Shown piece by piece: positions 22,801 to 32,002 of a stretch of 64,000 nucleotides of DNA. The stretch is from Dastarcus helophoroides (lineage: Eukaryota; Arthropoda; Insecta; Coleoptera; Bothrideridae). The notes beneath the pieces were generated by a model, which was not told where the DNA came from, ran no database searches, and saw nothing but the letters and a program-made list of their open reading frames with translations. Position numbers and translations under genes: made by a program. Position 1 is the first letter of the stretch. Every line of letters starts with the position of its first letter. The DNA is taken from contig CM053327.1 in assembly GCA_028583605.1 (NCBI GenBank), positions 37,456,126-37,520,125 of the forward strand, read 5' to 3'.

Positions 22801-23870
22801 CGAACTGCAAAATATTTGGTCGTGTTCAAACTCGAAATACGAACTGCAAAACTTTGAAAACTTTTAACCAGATACTTTCTATTTTAAGGTTAAAATTTCA
22901 ACTTGGATTATCAGGAGCCCTGACAATAAAGTCTCAATAATGTTGCTTTATAATCTGAATGCACCTAAAACATATTTTTGGGGAAAATCGCTGCTTAACT
23001 GCCAATTTAAACTAAATTATTAATTAAATTAAATTTAAATGTAATACTATTTAAAATTAGAGTACTTCACTATAATCGAAGGCGCCACAACGTACGTACT
23101 ATTTACTTTAAAAGGAATATCCAACCAAATTGGTTTAACGAATGAGATAAGACGCTTTCTGTGGTTGGCTTCATCAAATTTCAATTTTTTTTCAAGGTGA
23201 ACTCCTCGTCGCCGACGTCATAGATTCTGACAGTTGGCGCCTATGGCCCTCTGGCGACAAACGCCTAATGGTCGATAAGCAAGTCTACAGGAACCTCACC
23301 AACGTCACATCATCCGACTTAGACACGGTGAAACGCAACTTCGAATGGGTAGCCGAACAACTCGACCATCTAATACCAATCAACGACCACTTAATCGTCA
23401 TCCTTATGGGCAGCCCCTCCGACAAAGACCACTGTCTCTCCATCAAAAAACACTGCGAAGCTCTCGGCCTTAACGCCGTCCTGCGCGTGACCTCTGCTCA
23501 TAAAGGCACCGAAGAAACGCTCAAGATCGTGCGCTACTACGAATCCTTGCAGCTCAAAGTTGTCTTCATAGCAGTCGCCGGCCGTTCCAACGGTTTAGGG
23601 CCTGTCGTTTCGGGCAATTCCGCCTTCCCTGTTATTAACTGTCCGCCAGTTAAAGCCGATAATGTAGAACGGGACATTTGGTCGAGTTTGAGCGTTCCTT
23701 CTGGTCTCGGGTGCTCAACGGTGGTTTATCCGGAGGCTGCCGCTCTGAACGCAGCTCAAATCGTCGGTTTGACCAATTACTTGATTTGGAGCAAGTTGAG
23801 GTCCAAGCAGCTGGATAATTACGTCACTTTGGCCAAAGCCGATAAAGCAGTCAAAGCGGAAAAGCAATAG
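16888..23870 (+). CDS. Paics: Bifunctional SAICAR synthetase / AIR carboxylase
   Basis: A two-domain cytosolic enzyme of de novo purine synthesis that converts AIR to CAIR and then SAICAR. Four exons: 16888-16903 (MSVTQ only), 19285-19746, 22236-22361 and 23197-23870. All are GT-AG and in phase, giving 425 residues, the same as human PAICS. The N-terminal synthetase domain shows [63 protein letters not shown] and WRLWPSGD. The C-terminal carboxylase shows [20 protein letters not shown] and [22 protein letters not shown] lies at 23891-23896. Intron 1 (2381 nt) and intron 2 (2489 nt) are packed with transposons. The head-to-head pairing with Prat matches the known vertebrate PPAT/PAICS arrangement and suggests co-regulation. 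Confidence 0.97.
17352..18341. mobile_element. MITE-like element with CGAAATTTCGACTTT core, Paics intron 1
   Basis: The left end has ACGAAGGCGTAGAAAGGGCA. The right end has its inverted counterpart (CGATGTTCTTTCTACGCCTT, near 18320-18340). Inside are tandem GAAATTTCGACTTT microrepeats, the core CAATATTGACAGTTGGTAGT on the opposite orientation (about 17920), and a hairpin of a second MITE family at 17443-17590. Confidence 0.7.
17443..17590. repeat. Diverged relative of the MITE at 695-838, with hairpin
   Basis: The first about 95 bases resemble the left half of the element at 695-838 (ACAAATCTTGTCCTC, AAAACACAACAAAGG, AATAGCCAAG). A long imperfect hairpin follows, pairing GGTTGCTCTAACGCG with CGCGTTAGAGCAACC. 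It is nested inside the 17352-18341 element. Confidence 0.55.
18346..19284. other. Rest of Paics intron 1
   Basis: No feature recognised apart from the acceptor CTTTTGCAG at 19276-19284. Confidence 0.4.
20046..20530 (+). mobile_element. 3' fragment of a non-LTR retrotransposon reverse-transcriptase gene
   Basis: The frame from 20150 reads [40 protein letters not shown] and [15 protein letters not shown]. After a stop at 20396-20398 and a frameshift it reads [13 protein letters not shown]. This is the conserved segment near the end of the Jockey/RTE/CR1-type polyprotein (the LxSLExRR...LWNSLP region). It has stops and no start, so it is a 5'-truncated dead copy in Paics intron 2. About 47 bases of the same segment (GATGCTCACAGGAACTAATA) are repeated at its 5' side at 20046-20092. 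Confidence 0.75.
20930..21938. mobile_element. Non-autonomous hAT element in Paics intron 2
   Basis: 1009 bp with perfect 15-bp terminal inverted repeats CAGGGCTTCGAACCG and an exact 8-bp duplication CTATTAAA at 20922-20929 and 21939-21946. Just inside both ends are GGTTTTCGGTTTCGTTCCGG-like subterminal repeats. There is no transposase frame. A textbook hAT MITE. Confidence 0.92.
22362..23196. other. Paics intron 3, nothing recognised
   Basis: 835 nt of AT-rich sequence without identifiable genes or repeats, bounded by GTTAGT and TTTTTCAAG splice sites. Confidence 0.5.
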
Positions 23871-23890
23871 AAAGTTTCTAATATTTTGTT

Positions 23891-23896
23891 AATAAA
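23891..23896 (+). terminator. Paics polyadenylation signal
   Basis: Canonical AATAAA 20 nt after the Paics stop codon. Confidence 0.75.
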
Positions 23897-24259
23897 GATA
23901 AAAGCATTTTGGTAACATTTTATTTATTTTTAAAGTCACTCGATTTGAGGACAAAACACCTGAAATTTTTTCCTTAAGTTTTTTCTCTTTGCATCAAAAT
24001 GATAAGAAAAAAGTTAATTTTGTAAGGAAATTTTCGAGTTTAAAATCAGAATATAAAACAAAGTCAAAGTTTAATATAAAATCAATATCTTGGAAGAAAA
24101 AATCAAATTTCGGAGCATGAATTTGTAGTCTAGGTTGCATTCTTCTTGCATACGACATGGCGACATGGCGATGGCCATAGTTTCTCTATGGGCCAGTAGG
24201 TGGTAGTACTAAAGAGTCACTCGCTTGACGCTTGTGAATGCTTTAGTACTTACTTGTCG

Positions 24260-24359
24260 GAACATTTATTAGCATACGAGTTGGATATACCAAACTGACG
24301 AGATCTAACAAGATCGAAACCGGTATTTGGTTTCCAAACTTCGAATCTAATAAATGTTC
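24260..24359 (+). ncRNA. Hammerhead ribozyme, copy 1
   Basis: The parts occur in type I order: stem I 5' strand ACCAAA, core CTGACGA, stem II GATC-TAACAA-GATC, core GAAA, stem III AC-CG-GT, cleavage triplet GTA ending at 24325, stem I 3' strand TTTGGT. Stem I extends outward through GTTGG/CCAA to a perfect 13-bp outer helix (GAACATTTATTAG at 24260 with CTAATAAATGTTC ending at 24359). All invariant hammerhead residues are present. Stem III has only two pairs and a two-base loop, as in the newt satellite ribozyme, which works best as a dimer. Activity is untested. Confidence 0.82.
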
Positions 24360-24635
24360 AAACCTATTGGTCTGTGCATTATAGAATCCTTGTCCTCTGG
24401 GAACTCTCCTAGAGAGCAACCGTTTCGCTAGGTGGCAGTGTTTCAACTGTTGAGTAGTTCAGCTACCTATGATTCCACTATACACGCCTGGAGGGCTGCA
24501 TGAATTTGTAGTCTAGGTTGCATTCTTCTTGCATACATTGTTGGCGATGGCCATAGTTTCTCTATGGGCCAGTAGGTGGTAGTACTAAAGAGTCACTCGC
24601 TTGACGCTTGTGAATGCTTTAGTACTTACTTGTCG

Positions 24636-24735
24636 GAACATTTATTAGCATTCGAGTTGGATATACCAAACTGACGAGATCTAACAAGATCGAAACCGGT
24701 ATTTGGTTTCCAAACTTCGAATCTAATAAATGTTC
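24636..24735 (+). ncRNA. Hammerhead ribozyme, copy 2
   Basis: The same fold and core as copy 1; the only difference seen is one base in the stem I internal loop (AGCATTCGAG for AGCATACGAG). Predicted cleavage is after A24701. With copy 1 it would release a 376-nt linear RNA spanning 24326-24701. Confidence 0.82.
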
Positions 24736-24760
24736 AAACCTATTGGTCTGTGCATTATAG

Positions 24761-25036
24761 TGTTAGAAATATATAAGAAAATACAAGCGTACCGATATCA
24801 AATTATATTTCGCTTCAATAACTAATGAAATATCGCCAAATAACATATGAGCGGCGTGTTATCCGAGAGCCTCGAATTGAATGACAACATCAACTTTTTA
24901 ATCTGCTTGCAAAAAAGGTTCCAAAAGTACGCTTCAGCGATAACGTTGTTGTCCTCTTCAATTCAGGCGACCGGCGGCGGCTCTAGCAACACAAACATCC
25001 GATAACGAAACCATTATAATCGGCTCTTTTCTAACA
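24761..25036. repeat. LTR (3' LTR in coding orientation)
   Basis: 276 bp, TG...CA termini, identical by eye to 28551-28826. Confidence 0.93.
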
Positions 25037-25135
25037 CGGCCATACTGACAACGGCGACGATCTCGGCGACGCATGTCTCTCGAGTTGATTCTGTAAACAA
25101 AAATTTGGCCCAACAAATTGACCATAAGGTCTTCT

Positions 25136-26370
25136 CCATGGTGGAGTCCTCAGCCATCCACCTGGCTCTACCACTATCGGGACAGAGAACAAATAAACAA
25201 ACAATTGCATAAAAAAAAACATCGTGGAGACCGCAGCCATCCACTTGGCTCTACCACTATCGGGACAGAGACCAAATAAACAAACAATTGTACAAAAAAA
25301 AACATCGTGGAGACCGCAGCCATCCACTTGGCTCTACCACTATCGGGACAGAGACCAAACAAACAAACAATTGTACAAAAAAAAAAAACATCGTGGAGAC
25401 CGCAGCCATCCACTTGGCTCTACCACTATCGGGACAGAGACCAAATAAACAAACAATTGTACAAAAAAAAAACATCGTGGAGACCTCAGCCATCCACTTG
25501 GCTCTACCACTATCGGGACAGAGACCAAATAAATAAATAATTGCATAAAAAAAAACATCGTGGAGACCGCAGCCATCCACTTGGCTCTACCACTATCGGG
25601 ACAGAGACCAAATAAACAAACAATTGTACAAAAAAAAACATCGTGGAGACCGCAGCCATCCACTTGGCTCTACCACTATCGGGACAGAGACCAAATAAAT
25701 AAACAATTGTATAAAAAAAAACATCGTGGAGACCTCAGCCATCCACTTGGCTCTACCACTATCGGGACAGAGACCAAATAAATAAACAATTGTATAAAAA
25801 AAACATCGTGGAGACCTCAGCCATCCACTTGGCTCTACCACTATCGGGACAGAGACCAAATAAATAAATAATTGCATAAAAAAAAACATCGTGGAGACCT
25901 CAGCCATCCACTTGGCTCTACCACTATCGGGACAGAGACCAAATAAATAAATAATTGCATAAAAAAAAACATCGTGGAGACCGCAGCCATCCACTTGGCT
26001 CTACCACTATCGGGACAGAGACCAAATAAATAAATAATTGCATAAAAAAAAACATCGTGGAGACCGCAGCATCCACTTGGCTCTACCACTATCGGGACAG
26101 AGACCAAATAAATAAATAATTGCATAAAAAAAAACATCGTGGAGACCTCAGCCATCCACTTGGCTCTACCACTATCGGGACAGAGACCAAATAAATAAAT
26201 AATTGTATAAAAAAAAACATCGTGGAGACCTCAGCCATCCACTTGGCTCTACCACTATCGGGACAGAGACCAAATAAATAAATAATTGCATAAAAAAAAA
26301 CATCGTGGAGACCGCAGCCATCCACTTGGCTCTACCACTATCGGGACAGAGACCAAATAAACAAACAAAG
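25136..26370. repeat. Tandem array, about 15 copies of an 83-bp unit, inside the LTR element
   Basis: The unit contains ATCGTGGAGACC, CAGCCATCCACTTGGCTCTA, CCACTATCGGGACAGAGACC, AAATAAACAAACAATTG and a run of A. ATCGTGGAGA-type starts fall at 25221, 25304, 25390, 25474, 25557, 25640, 25723, 25805, 25888, 25971, 26054, 26136, 26219 and 26302, with a diverged first copy from 25136. Units differ mainly by the A-run length and AAACAAAC versus AAATAAAT. It lies between the integrase gene and the 3' LTR. Its many overlapping open frames are artefacts of the period. Confidence 0.93.
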
Positions 26371-26377
26371 ATTTTCA

Positions 26378-27370
26378 TCATTGTAACTCACCTAATACAT
26401 TCTGAGTTACATCATCGTCCTCTTCCAGAAACTCTAAAATATTCTTCATATCACAAGTTAGTGGCCACTGTGACGGCCTTAACTGCTCCTTAGCGGCTTT
26501 GGTGACTACATTTGTTCCAACCTTTTTAATCTCATAACGGCTTTGCGCCAAACATTTAACAATTTCGTAAGGGCCTAAGAACTCATAATCGCTCTTGCTT
26601 ATGTGCATTTGGGAATCTCGGTGCATCAGCACAAAGTCACCAACAGAGTAACTGACAGTATCCCTTCGCTTCCGATTAACGCCTTCTAGACTAGGCGCTG
26701 ATGATAACCTCTCAGCTACACGCTGCCTGTCTAATTTTCTGCTGCGTACTGGATTCATATTCAAACTAACTGTCTTCAATAGAGCTTGAATTAAAGACGT
26801 CCAGCTCTTGATTCCTAACAAAAGTTGCAAAGGTGCAGCTTGTGTGGATTTTTGTATTGTCGTATTCAGATCTAACTGAATCTTCCATAGTCCACTTGGC
26901 CATTCTGACTAAACTCTTGTCTCGATTCTCAAAAGATTTCTTATTGTTCTCATGTATCTCTCAACCTAGCCATTACCATCCGGCGTGACGAAATGATACT
27001 CAATTTTCCACTCACTCAAATATTTCGGAAATGTCGTGTTCTTGAAAGATGTCCCAGCATCCATAATTATTGTTTTTGGTGTACCAAACAAGGCTAATGC
27101 ATTTTGAAGCTTCTCACGAGTCTCGGAAGTTGTGACCGACTTCATGGGCAAAAGAATGCAATATTTGGTAAATGCATCTACTATGACCAGTATGTGCTCG
27201 TGACCATCAGATGAAAGAGGAAGGGGCCCTAGACAATCCATATGCAATGTATCGAAGGGATCAGTGGGTTTTTCTATGAGATTTATAAATCCTTGTAAGG
27301 GACATATCCTTGTTTTCTTTACTGCACACACCGCACAATGTTTGTTGTAGCGTTTTACAAAATTTCTCAT
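26378..27370 (-). pseudogene. Retrotransposon integrase, interrupted
   Basis: 26966-27370 reads NKHCAVCAVKKTRICPLQGF, then FDTLHMDCLGPLPLSSDGHE, FTKYCILLPMKS and TIIMDAGTSF: the second half of an HHCC zinc domain, followed by the core with the first two acidic residues (MDCLG, IMDAG). Just upstream HVGIEKT is followed by a TGA where the family has Trp. The frame stops after HFVTPDGNG and the C-terminal part continues at 26378-26830 (VSYSVGDFVLMHRDSQMH, FLGPYEIVKCLAQSRYEIKK). Two breaks are therefore visible. Confidence 0.8.
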
Positions 27371-27413
27371 ACGAGGGTATCAGAAGTGTTCGGCTATTGA
27401 TTCACAAGTTTTC

Positions 27414-28518
27414 TCAATTCCTACATGGCATTGCTCGTAGTGGAAAATCCTCAAAGTTTCCCAAACGACTCTGTCTTAGAACGTACCATTGTAAATTTTC
27501 AGTTCCGTCATCTGCGCAGGTGTCGACAAGTCCCCAAAATGGATGTCCATCTATGCAAATCTTAGCGGCTCCAAATGGCCTTAATGCAGAGCAAAAACTG
27601 ATGCTGCGTTTGTCAATCGCAGCTTTGGCAAGACAGTTCGAAATATTATGGCCTGGTTCAGCACAGAACGAGCATACATCACCTTGCCCTTGCGAGGTGA
27701 CAGCAGATGACAATTGCCGAGAGGATGACTCACCCAATTGGTTGCTTCCCGATAATGACGGAGCATCTGGAAGAAATCTGGATCCCTTCACTCGACAGCC
27801 TGCTCTGACATGCCCTAATTTACCACACTGAAAACATTGCTGATTCGATTTTCCCGGACTGTTTAATTGTCTCTGGCCGGCGAAAAACTTTCGTTAACGA
27901 ATCGAAATATCATCTATTTTATTAGGCATATCTTAAATACTCGTAACTAATGGTTTTACAAACGATGACAAAAACACAATAAGTTCAGAAACGCTTTGAC
28001 AATTGGCGTTCGTCGCGGCATTACGAACATCGAGCTCAGAAATACCGTGCACAATGAGTTCGACTAAATCGCTTTCTGACCACTTCGCCCGTAAACTTTT
28101 TAACTTGGTTAGTTTTTCATGAACGTAAGTTTCAAACGTGTTTACGCGCGAACTATTAAATCTTGCTGCGTCATCAAACAAACGGCCTAAATTTCTTTTA
28201 GCAAGAAATAATTCGAGAAAGTCTTTGCAAAAAGTGGCCCAGTCTCGAATTTCTGGATCCCATTGTTCGAACCATCTTTTTGCATCACCATTTGGCGGAT
28301 TCGTTCACTTCGGGCCGGAAAAATGGTAAGTCGACGTTTTCATTGGAACGCTGAGATTGCAAAGCTTTCACTAATTCACTTATAAGCACTTGACTCGGGT
28401 CACTCACATTCTCGGATGATGCCATGGTTAAAACGTAATCCAAATTCAGGCAACCGTTCAGTTTATTGTTTATTAAATCGACACAAAATAATGCCCTGCA
28501 CAATGGGCAATAGTCCAC
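27414..28518 (-). pseudogene. Retrotransposon gag and protease remnants
   Basis: In minus-strand order: a gag start with MASSENVSDPSQVLISELVK (28285-28518), gag core FETYVHEKLTKLKSLRAKWS and LVELIVHGISELDVRNAATN (27933-28181), then CFQCGKLGHVRAGC and CSFCAEPGHNISNC, both CX2CX4HX4C zinc knuckles, then GHPFWGLVDTCADDG, an aspartic protease site with DTC in place of DTG/DSG. Stops and frame changes separate the pieces. Integrase sequence follows directly, with no reverse transcriptase between. Confidence 0.78.
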
Positions 28519-28550
28519 AAATGCGGCGTCAGTACGATCCCGACTTCTGA

Positions 28551-28826
28551 TGTTAGAAATATATAAGAAAATACAAGCGTACCGATATCAAATTATATTT
28601 CGCTTCAATAACTAATGAAATATCGCCAAATAACATATGAGCGGCGTGTTATCCGAGAGCCTCGAATTGAATGACAACATCAACTTTTTAATCTGCTTGC
28701 AAAAAAGGTTCCAAAAGTACGCTTCAGCGATAACGTTGTTGTCCTCTTCAATTCAGGCGACCGGCGGCGGCTCTAGCAACACAAACATCCGATAACGAAA
28801 CCATTATAATCGGCTCTTTTCTAACA
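28551..28826. repeat. LTR (5' LTR in coding orientation)
   Basis: 276 bp, identical by eye to 24761-25036, followed by the ATAG duplication at 28827-28830. Confidence 0.93.
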
Positions 28827-28830
28827 ATAG

Positions 28831-29738
28831 AGTAAATTTTAGCTTTAATGTTGAAAAAAAGTAACTTCAAATTTAAATTCTAGATTCGGTTTTTTTAATT
28901 TTAACTTTTTAATTGAAATCTTGAGAAATCCCCATCTCTAAGAAAATGCAGTACTGAGCTTCTACCATTTTTTTTTTTTTTTTGAGAAATCTTCAACTTT
29001 CGTCTTAGTTCTGTTTTTAGTATTTTTGAACTTTAGATCTCAAAAATTGGGTCTCTGCGCTCGTTTTTTTTCAAAACTTCGGTTTTTGAGTTCAATTTAC
29101 CATTAATCAATATAGTCACATGGTACATGCCTATCATTCATATAGAAATAGAATACAATCAAATGTGAATTGAATTCGGGGACAATTTGTTGATGTTGAT
29201 AAAGAAATTAAAAATATTTGCAACCTTAACATCTATGTACAACTTTAAACATAACAATTTGGTTTATTTGTTAAGAGATTGTAAACTTTAACACACATTT
29301 TCACTCCTCCGGGGGTTAAATTTCGAAAAATCCATCCTTATCAGATGCTTACATCGCATAAGGAGTCTATTTGCCAAATTTTAGCGATAACCTATTCATT
29401 TGACAAAAAAAATGTCATGAAATGACATTTGGGAATTTTTAAACATCACATCGATCAATGCCTCGGTTCAAAACAATTTTGGTAATAATTTGTCAGTATT
29501 TCATTTATTTAAACAATTTGGAAGTTTTATTAAACTGTTCCATTTAAAAAACCAAAGTTGACTTTTTTTTCTGAAAAAAAGCAATCCCTATACATCGAAA
29601 ATTTATTTTAAATAAAAAATTTAGCAGTTTTTAGAAACTTTTGTATTTGATATTTTTTTACTTATTAAATTCCGTAATTGGGGTTTATGGTTACGCCACT
29701 GGTACAAGCTGCAGTCATAGATCACTAAAAAAAGAATG
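28831..29738. other. Intergenic, AT-rich, no gene seen
   Basis: Contains a poly-T run near 28969-28983 and no recognised gene. The ATTCTTTTTTTAG run on the minus strand at the end is the likely tRNA terminator. Confidence 0.45.
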
Positions 29739-29820
29739 CGCTGCGGACAGGATTCGAACCTGTGCGGGTAGAACCCAATGGATTTCAAGTCCATCTCCTT
29801 AACCACTCGGACACCGCAGC
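29739..29820 (-). tRNA. tRNA-Ser (anticodon TGA)
   Basis: 82 nt on the minus strand. Acceptor arms GCTGCGG and CCGCAGC pair fully, with discriminator G. The D-arm region starts TGTCCGAGTGGTTAAGG (A box). The anticodon arm ATGGACTTGAAATCCAT has loop CTTGAAA, giving anticodon TGA. A long variable arm (TGGGTTCTACCCGCA) marks a class II tRNA, and the T arm holds GGTTCGAATCC (B box). A T7 run about 6 nt downstream fits Pol III termination. No CCA is encoded and there is no intron. Confidence 0.95.
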
Positions 29821-30511
29821 TATAAAATAAGGTTGTCTACGCTCCTATTCTTTCTAATTAGTATATATTATTATAATAAAAATAAAATTTAATTATTTGT
29901 GAATTAATAATGCAGAAAAATATTATTTAATATGTAAAACTGCCTTAACTGTATTTAAAATATTAAAAATACTACTATAAAAAAAATTGAGACATTCCAT
30001 TCCTATCGAGTGGCATTTTCTTCACCATTTACTTCTTGGCGAAGAAACGATAGGATTGACAAAATTTCGCAAAGAAGATACAGAGAATATTTAAATATTG
30101 TACATATTACATTTCCCGTCAGAATCTAAATGAAATAAGAAAAATAAATGCATTACGTTTACTTAATTTTTAAATCTAGAAAACTATTAATTATTAAAAC
30201 TTGCGATTTATACGAAAGTATACATCGACGAAGACGTAAAACGGATATCAATTTAGGAAACTGTATTTTTTTATCAATTTAACAATTAAAATCGAACTTA
30301 ATCTCTAAATCTGTAAACAAATTTCTAAATTTTAACTCAAACTCGATATTTTGCCTTTTTCCTAGATATTTCGCCAAAAAAATTCGAAATTTTGGTTATT
30401 AAAGTTTACGATTACTGAACGTACTCTGCTACCAACATTGTTGAGTAACGGGTTTCGTGAAAGGGGCATTAAATATTAAGAACCTGTCAATTCTCTCAGC
30501 TAACCACAGAG

Positions 30512-30543
30512 CAAGAAGTCTATAATCTATTATAGACTTCTTG
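30512..30543. mobile_element. 32-bp TIR-only insertion with 8-bp target duplication
   Basis: Exactly CAAGAAGTCTATAAT, then CT, then the reverse complement ATTATAGACTTCTTG, flanked by perfect 8-bp duplications CCACAGAG at 30504-30511 and 30544-30551. The 15-bp arms match the first 15 bp of the TIRs of the 3.9-kb element at 4952-8837. It is therefore two transposon ends with nothing between, inserted into a CGAAATTTCGACTTT-family copy. The empty-site sequence is preserved in sister copies (for example TTTAACCACAGAGTAATG near 14650). Confidence 0.85.
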
Positions 30544-30715
30544 CCACAGAGCATAGAAATTTCGTACTCGAGTCAAAATTCCGAGTTCAAAGTTTAATCA
30601 AACTCGACATTTTGAGATCAAAGTCGAAAATTTGTCTTAAAATTCAAGATTTTGAAAAAAGTCAAGGTGAAAAGTGTATTCTTCATGGTGAACTCTTATT
30701 GACTGGAAATATTAT

Positions 30716-30873
30716 GTTTATTAATTTTATTTAACATTTCTTCGGCCCAGTTTGGAAATATTTAAATTTTTATTGTTTGTTGACAATATTCTAAACAGTT
30801 TTTGAAATATGACCACGTGATATTTAAATATTTCCAAACTGGGTCGAAGAAATGTTAAATAAAATTAATAAAC
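30716..30873. repeat. Near-perfect palindromic repeat
   Basis: The left arm includes AACATTTCTTCGGCCCAGTT and TGGAAATATTTAAAT. The right arm is the reverse complement with one or two changes (AACTGGGTCGAAGAAATGTT). The spacer is about 50 bp. A reverse-orientation relative with only one arm is at 41733-41880. Confidence 0.8.
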
Positions 30874-31159
30874 GTCAAAAGTGTAATTTCAACTTTAAAG
30901 TCGAAATTTTGAGATTGAAGCATCCAAACGTCCAAGACAATTATGATAAATTATTTAAAAAGACTAACTTATTCGGGTATTTTTAAGGAGTTTATAGTGA
31001 CATTACGGAGCAGTGTACGAACACAATGTAATTGTTTGTAAAAATATATTTCATATTATCATTTACATTATTATGCAAAATTATTCCCTAAATTGCACAA
31101 TTGTCAAATCTGCTGCGGTAAATCACTGAATTAAACGCACTATCACTGAGAATTTTCCT

Positions 31160-31690
31160 TCATTCTCTGGCGTCATTAATAGTTGCAGGTACTTTAACCT
31201 CCAATCCATTGAGCTTCTCGGACAATATAATCTGACAACCCAACCTCGAAGTGTCCGAAAGGTCATATGCCAAATCCAGCATATCTAGCTCCTCATCTGA
31301 GGGTTTTTCCGGTAAATTCTTGTAATCTTCGTCTTTGAAAATCAAATGACACGTTGAGCACGTCAAGGTACCTTCGCAGGCGCCAAAACCATCAAGATCC
31401 AAGTCATTATTCACTACAACGTCTAATAAAGAATCGCCTACTTTTCCTTTCGCTTTGATCCTTTGCCCGTTTGCTTTAATAAATGTGACTTCTATTCTAT
31501 AAGAATAAGGGGTTAGGAATCCCGAAAACATGACCAAATGATCTACTTACTCTTTTTTTGCTAGTTCCGGTTTCTGTTGCGTACTAAACAACCGAACTTT
31601 GTTATTAACTAAGTGGTGGGTCCTTCTGGTGATATTATAAGGGGATATATTTAGCGCTAAGCTGCTTTTAAGGACGTTTCTAAGGAGCAT
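31160..31690 (-). CDS. Fdx1: Adrenodoxin-type mitochondrial [2Fe-2S] ferredoxin
   Basis: Electron carrier between ferredoxin reductase and mitochondrial partners such as ecdysone-synthesis P450s. Two exons on the minus strand, 31551-31690 and 31160-31496, with a 54-nt intron (GTAAGT...TTATAG), give 158 residues. The N-terminus [14 protein letters not shown], followed by Arg-rich sequence without acidic residues, fits a mitochondrial presequence. The core reads [38 protein letters not shown] and [12 protein letters not shown], with the cluster Cys in CX5CX2C...C. The ending [12 protein letters not shown] resembles FDX1 (adrenodoxin) rather than FDX2, though insect paralogues can blur this. ATG at 31688-31690; TGA at 31160-31162. 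Confidence 0.93.
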
Positions 31691-32002
31691 TTTCTAATTA
31701 CGAAGAAATTAACGGGATGTACTGAAATTTCATAACATAATTGTATGTTTAACCTACTTTTAGTTTGGAATTTGACGTAGGTGTCAATGTCAACTTGACG
31801 TTAACGGGAGCACCAACTTAAGTACAATGAAAACGAAAGATTTTTTTTTATATTCAATCGTTGATTGAATTATTTCAATCAACGATTCAATTATCAGAAA
31901 ACGAGATAATAATGTCAAACAAGTTTTATCTGGGGATCAAAATATTAGCATGAGTTTGTTTAATTATTAGTAATTAGAAGTTCTTTTCGGTTGTAGCATC
32001 AT

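Larger units (their letters stand above)
24115..24760 (+). mobile_element. Tandem retrozyme-like repeat, one full and one partial unit
   Basis: A direct repeat. Unit 1 starts at 24115 (GCATGAATTTGTAGTCTAGG) and the same sequence restarts at 24498. Unit 2 is cut at 24760 by the LTR element. Both units carry an identical hammerhead ribozyme core, and the predicted cleavage positions (after 24325 and 24701) are 376 nt apart. Tandem noncoding repeats of a few hundred bases with one type I hammerhead per unit are the known design of animal retrozymes, whose transcripts are cut into monomers and circularised. Other foldable parts are GTAGTACTAAAG/CTTTAGTACTTAC and GGCCATAG/CTATGGGCC. No coding frame. 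Confidence 0.75.
24761..28826 (-). mobile_element. Defective LTR retrotransposon without reverse transcriptase, coding on minus strand
   Basis: Two 276-bp LTRs (24761-25036 and 28551-28826) start TGTTAGAAATATATAAGAAA, end TTTTCTAACA and show no difference by eye. A 4-bp duplication ATAG flanks the element (24757-24760 and 28827-28830). On the minus strand the order is gag with two CCHC knuckles, protease, then integrase. The segment for reverse transcriptase and RNase H is missing, and the integrase has an in-frame stop. This order and the integrase type fit Ty3/gypsy. No good polypurine tract is seen beside the 24761 LTR. A copy this broken with identical LTRs must have moved recently using proteins from another element. 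Confidence 0.9.
29821..31159. other. Intergenic with degenerate repeats
   Basis: From about 30215 there is a degraded CGAAATTTCGACTTT-family copy (CATCGACGAAGACG end and the CTGCTACCAACATTGTTGAG core near 30430). Inside it is the 32-bp palindromic insert, and beyond it the palindrome at 30716-30873. No gene recognised. Confidence 0.5.

Noticed and set aside
24125..24760. Direct repeats considered as a CRISPR-like array or tRNA-derived SINE
   Set aside because: Only two long units, no spacers and no A/B boxes; the hammerhead cores explain the conserved structure.
25014..26493. Many overlapping open frames of 60-130 codons on both strands
   Set aside because: They are products of the 83-bp tandem repeat; the same peptide (CLFGLCPDSGRAKWM) recurs with the period.
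31858..31905. Palindrome TTGATTGAA/TTCAATCAA considered as another TIR-only insert
   Set aside because: 14-bp arms are perfect, but flanking 8-mers do not match, so transposition is unsupported.
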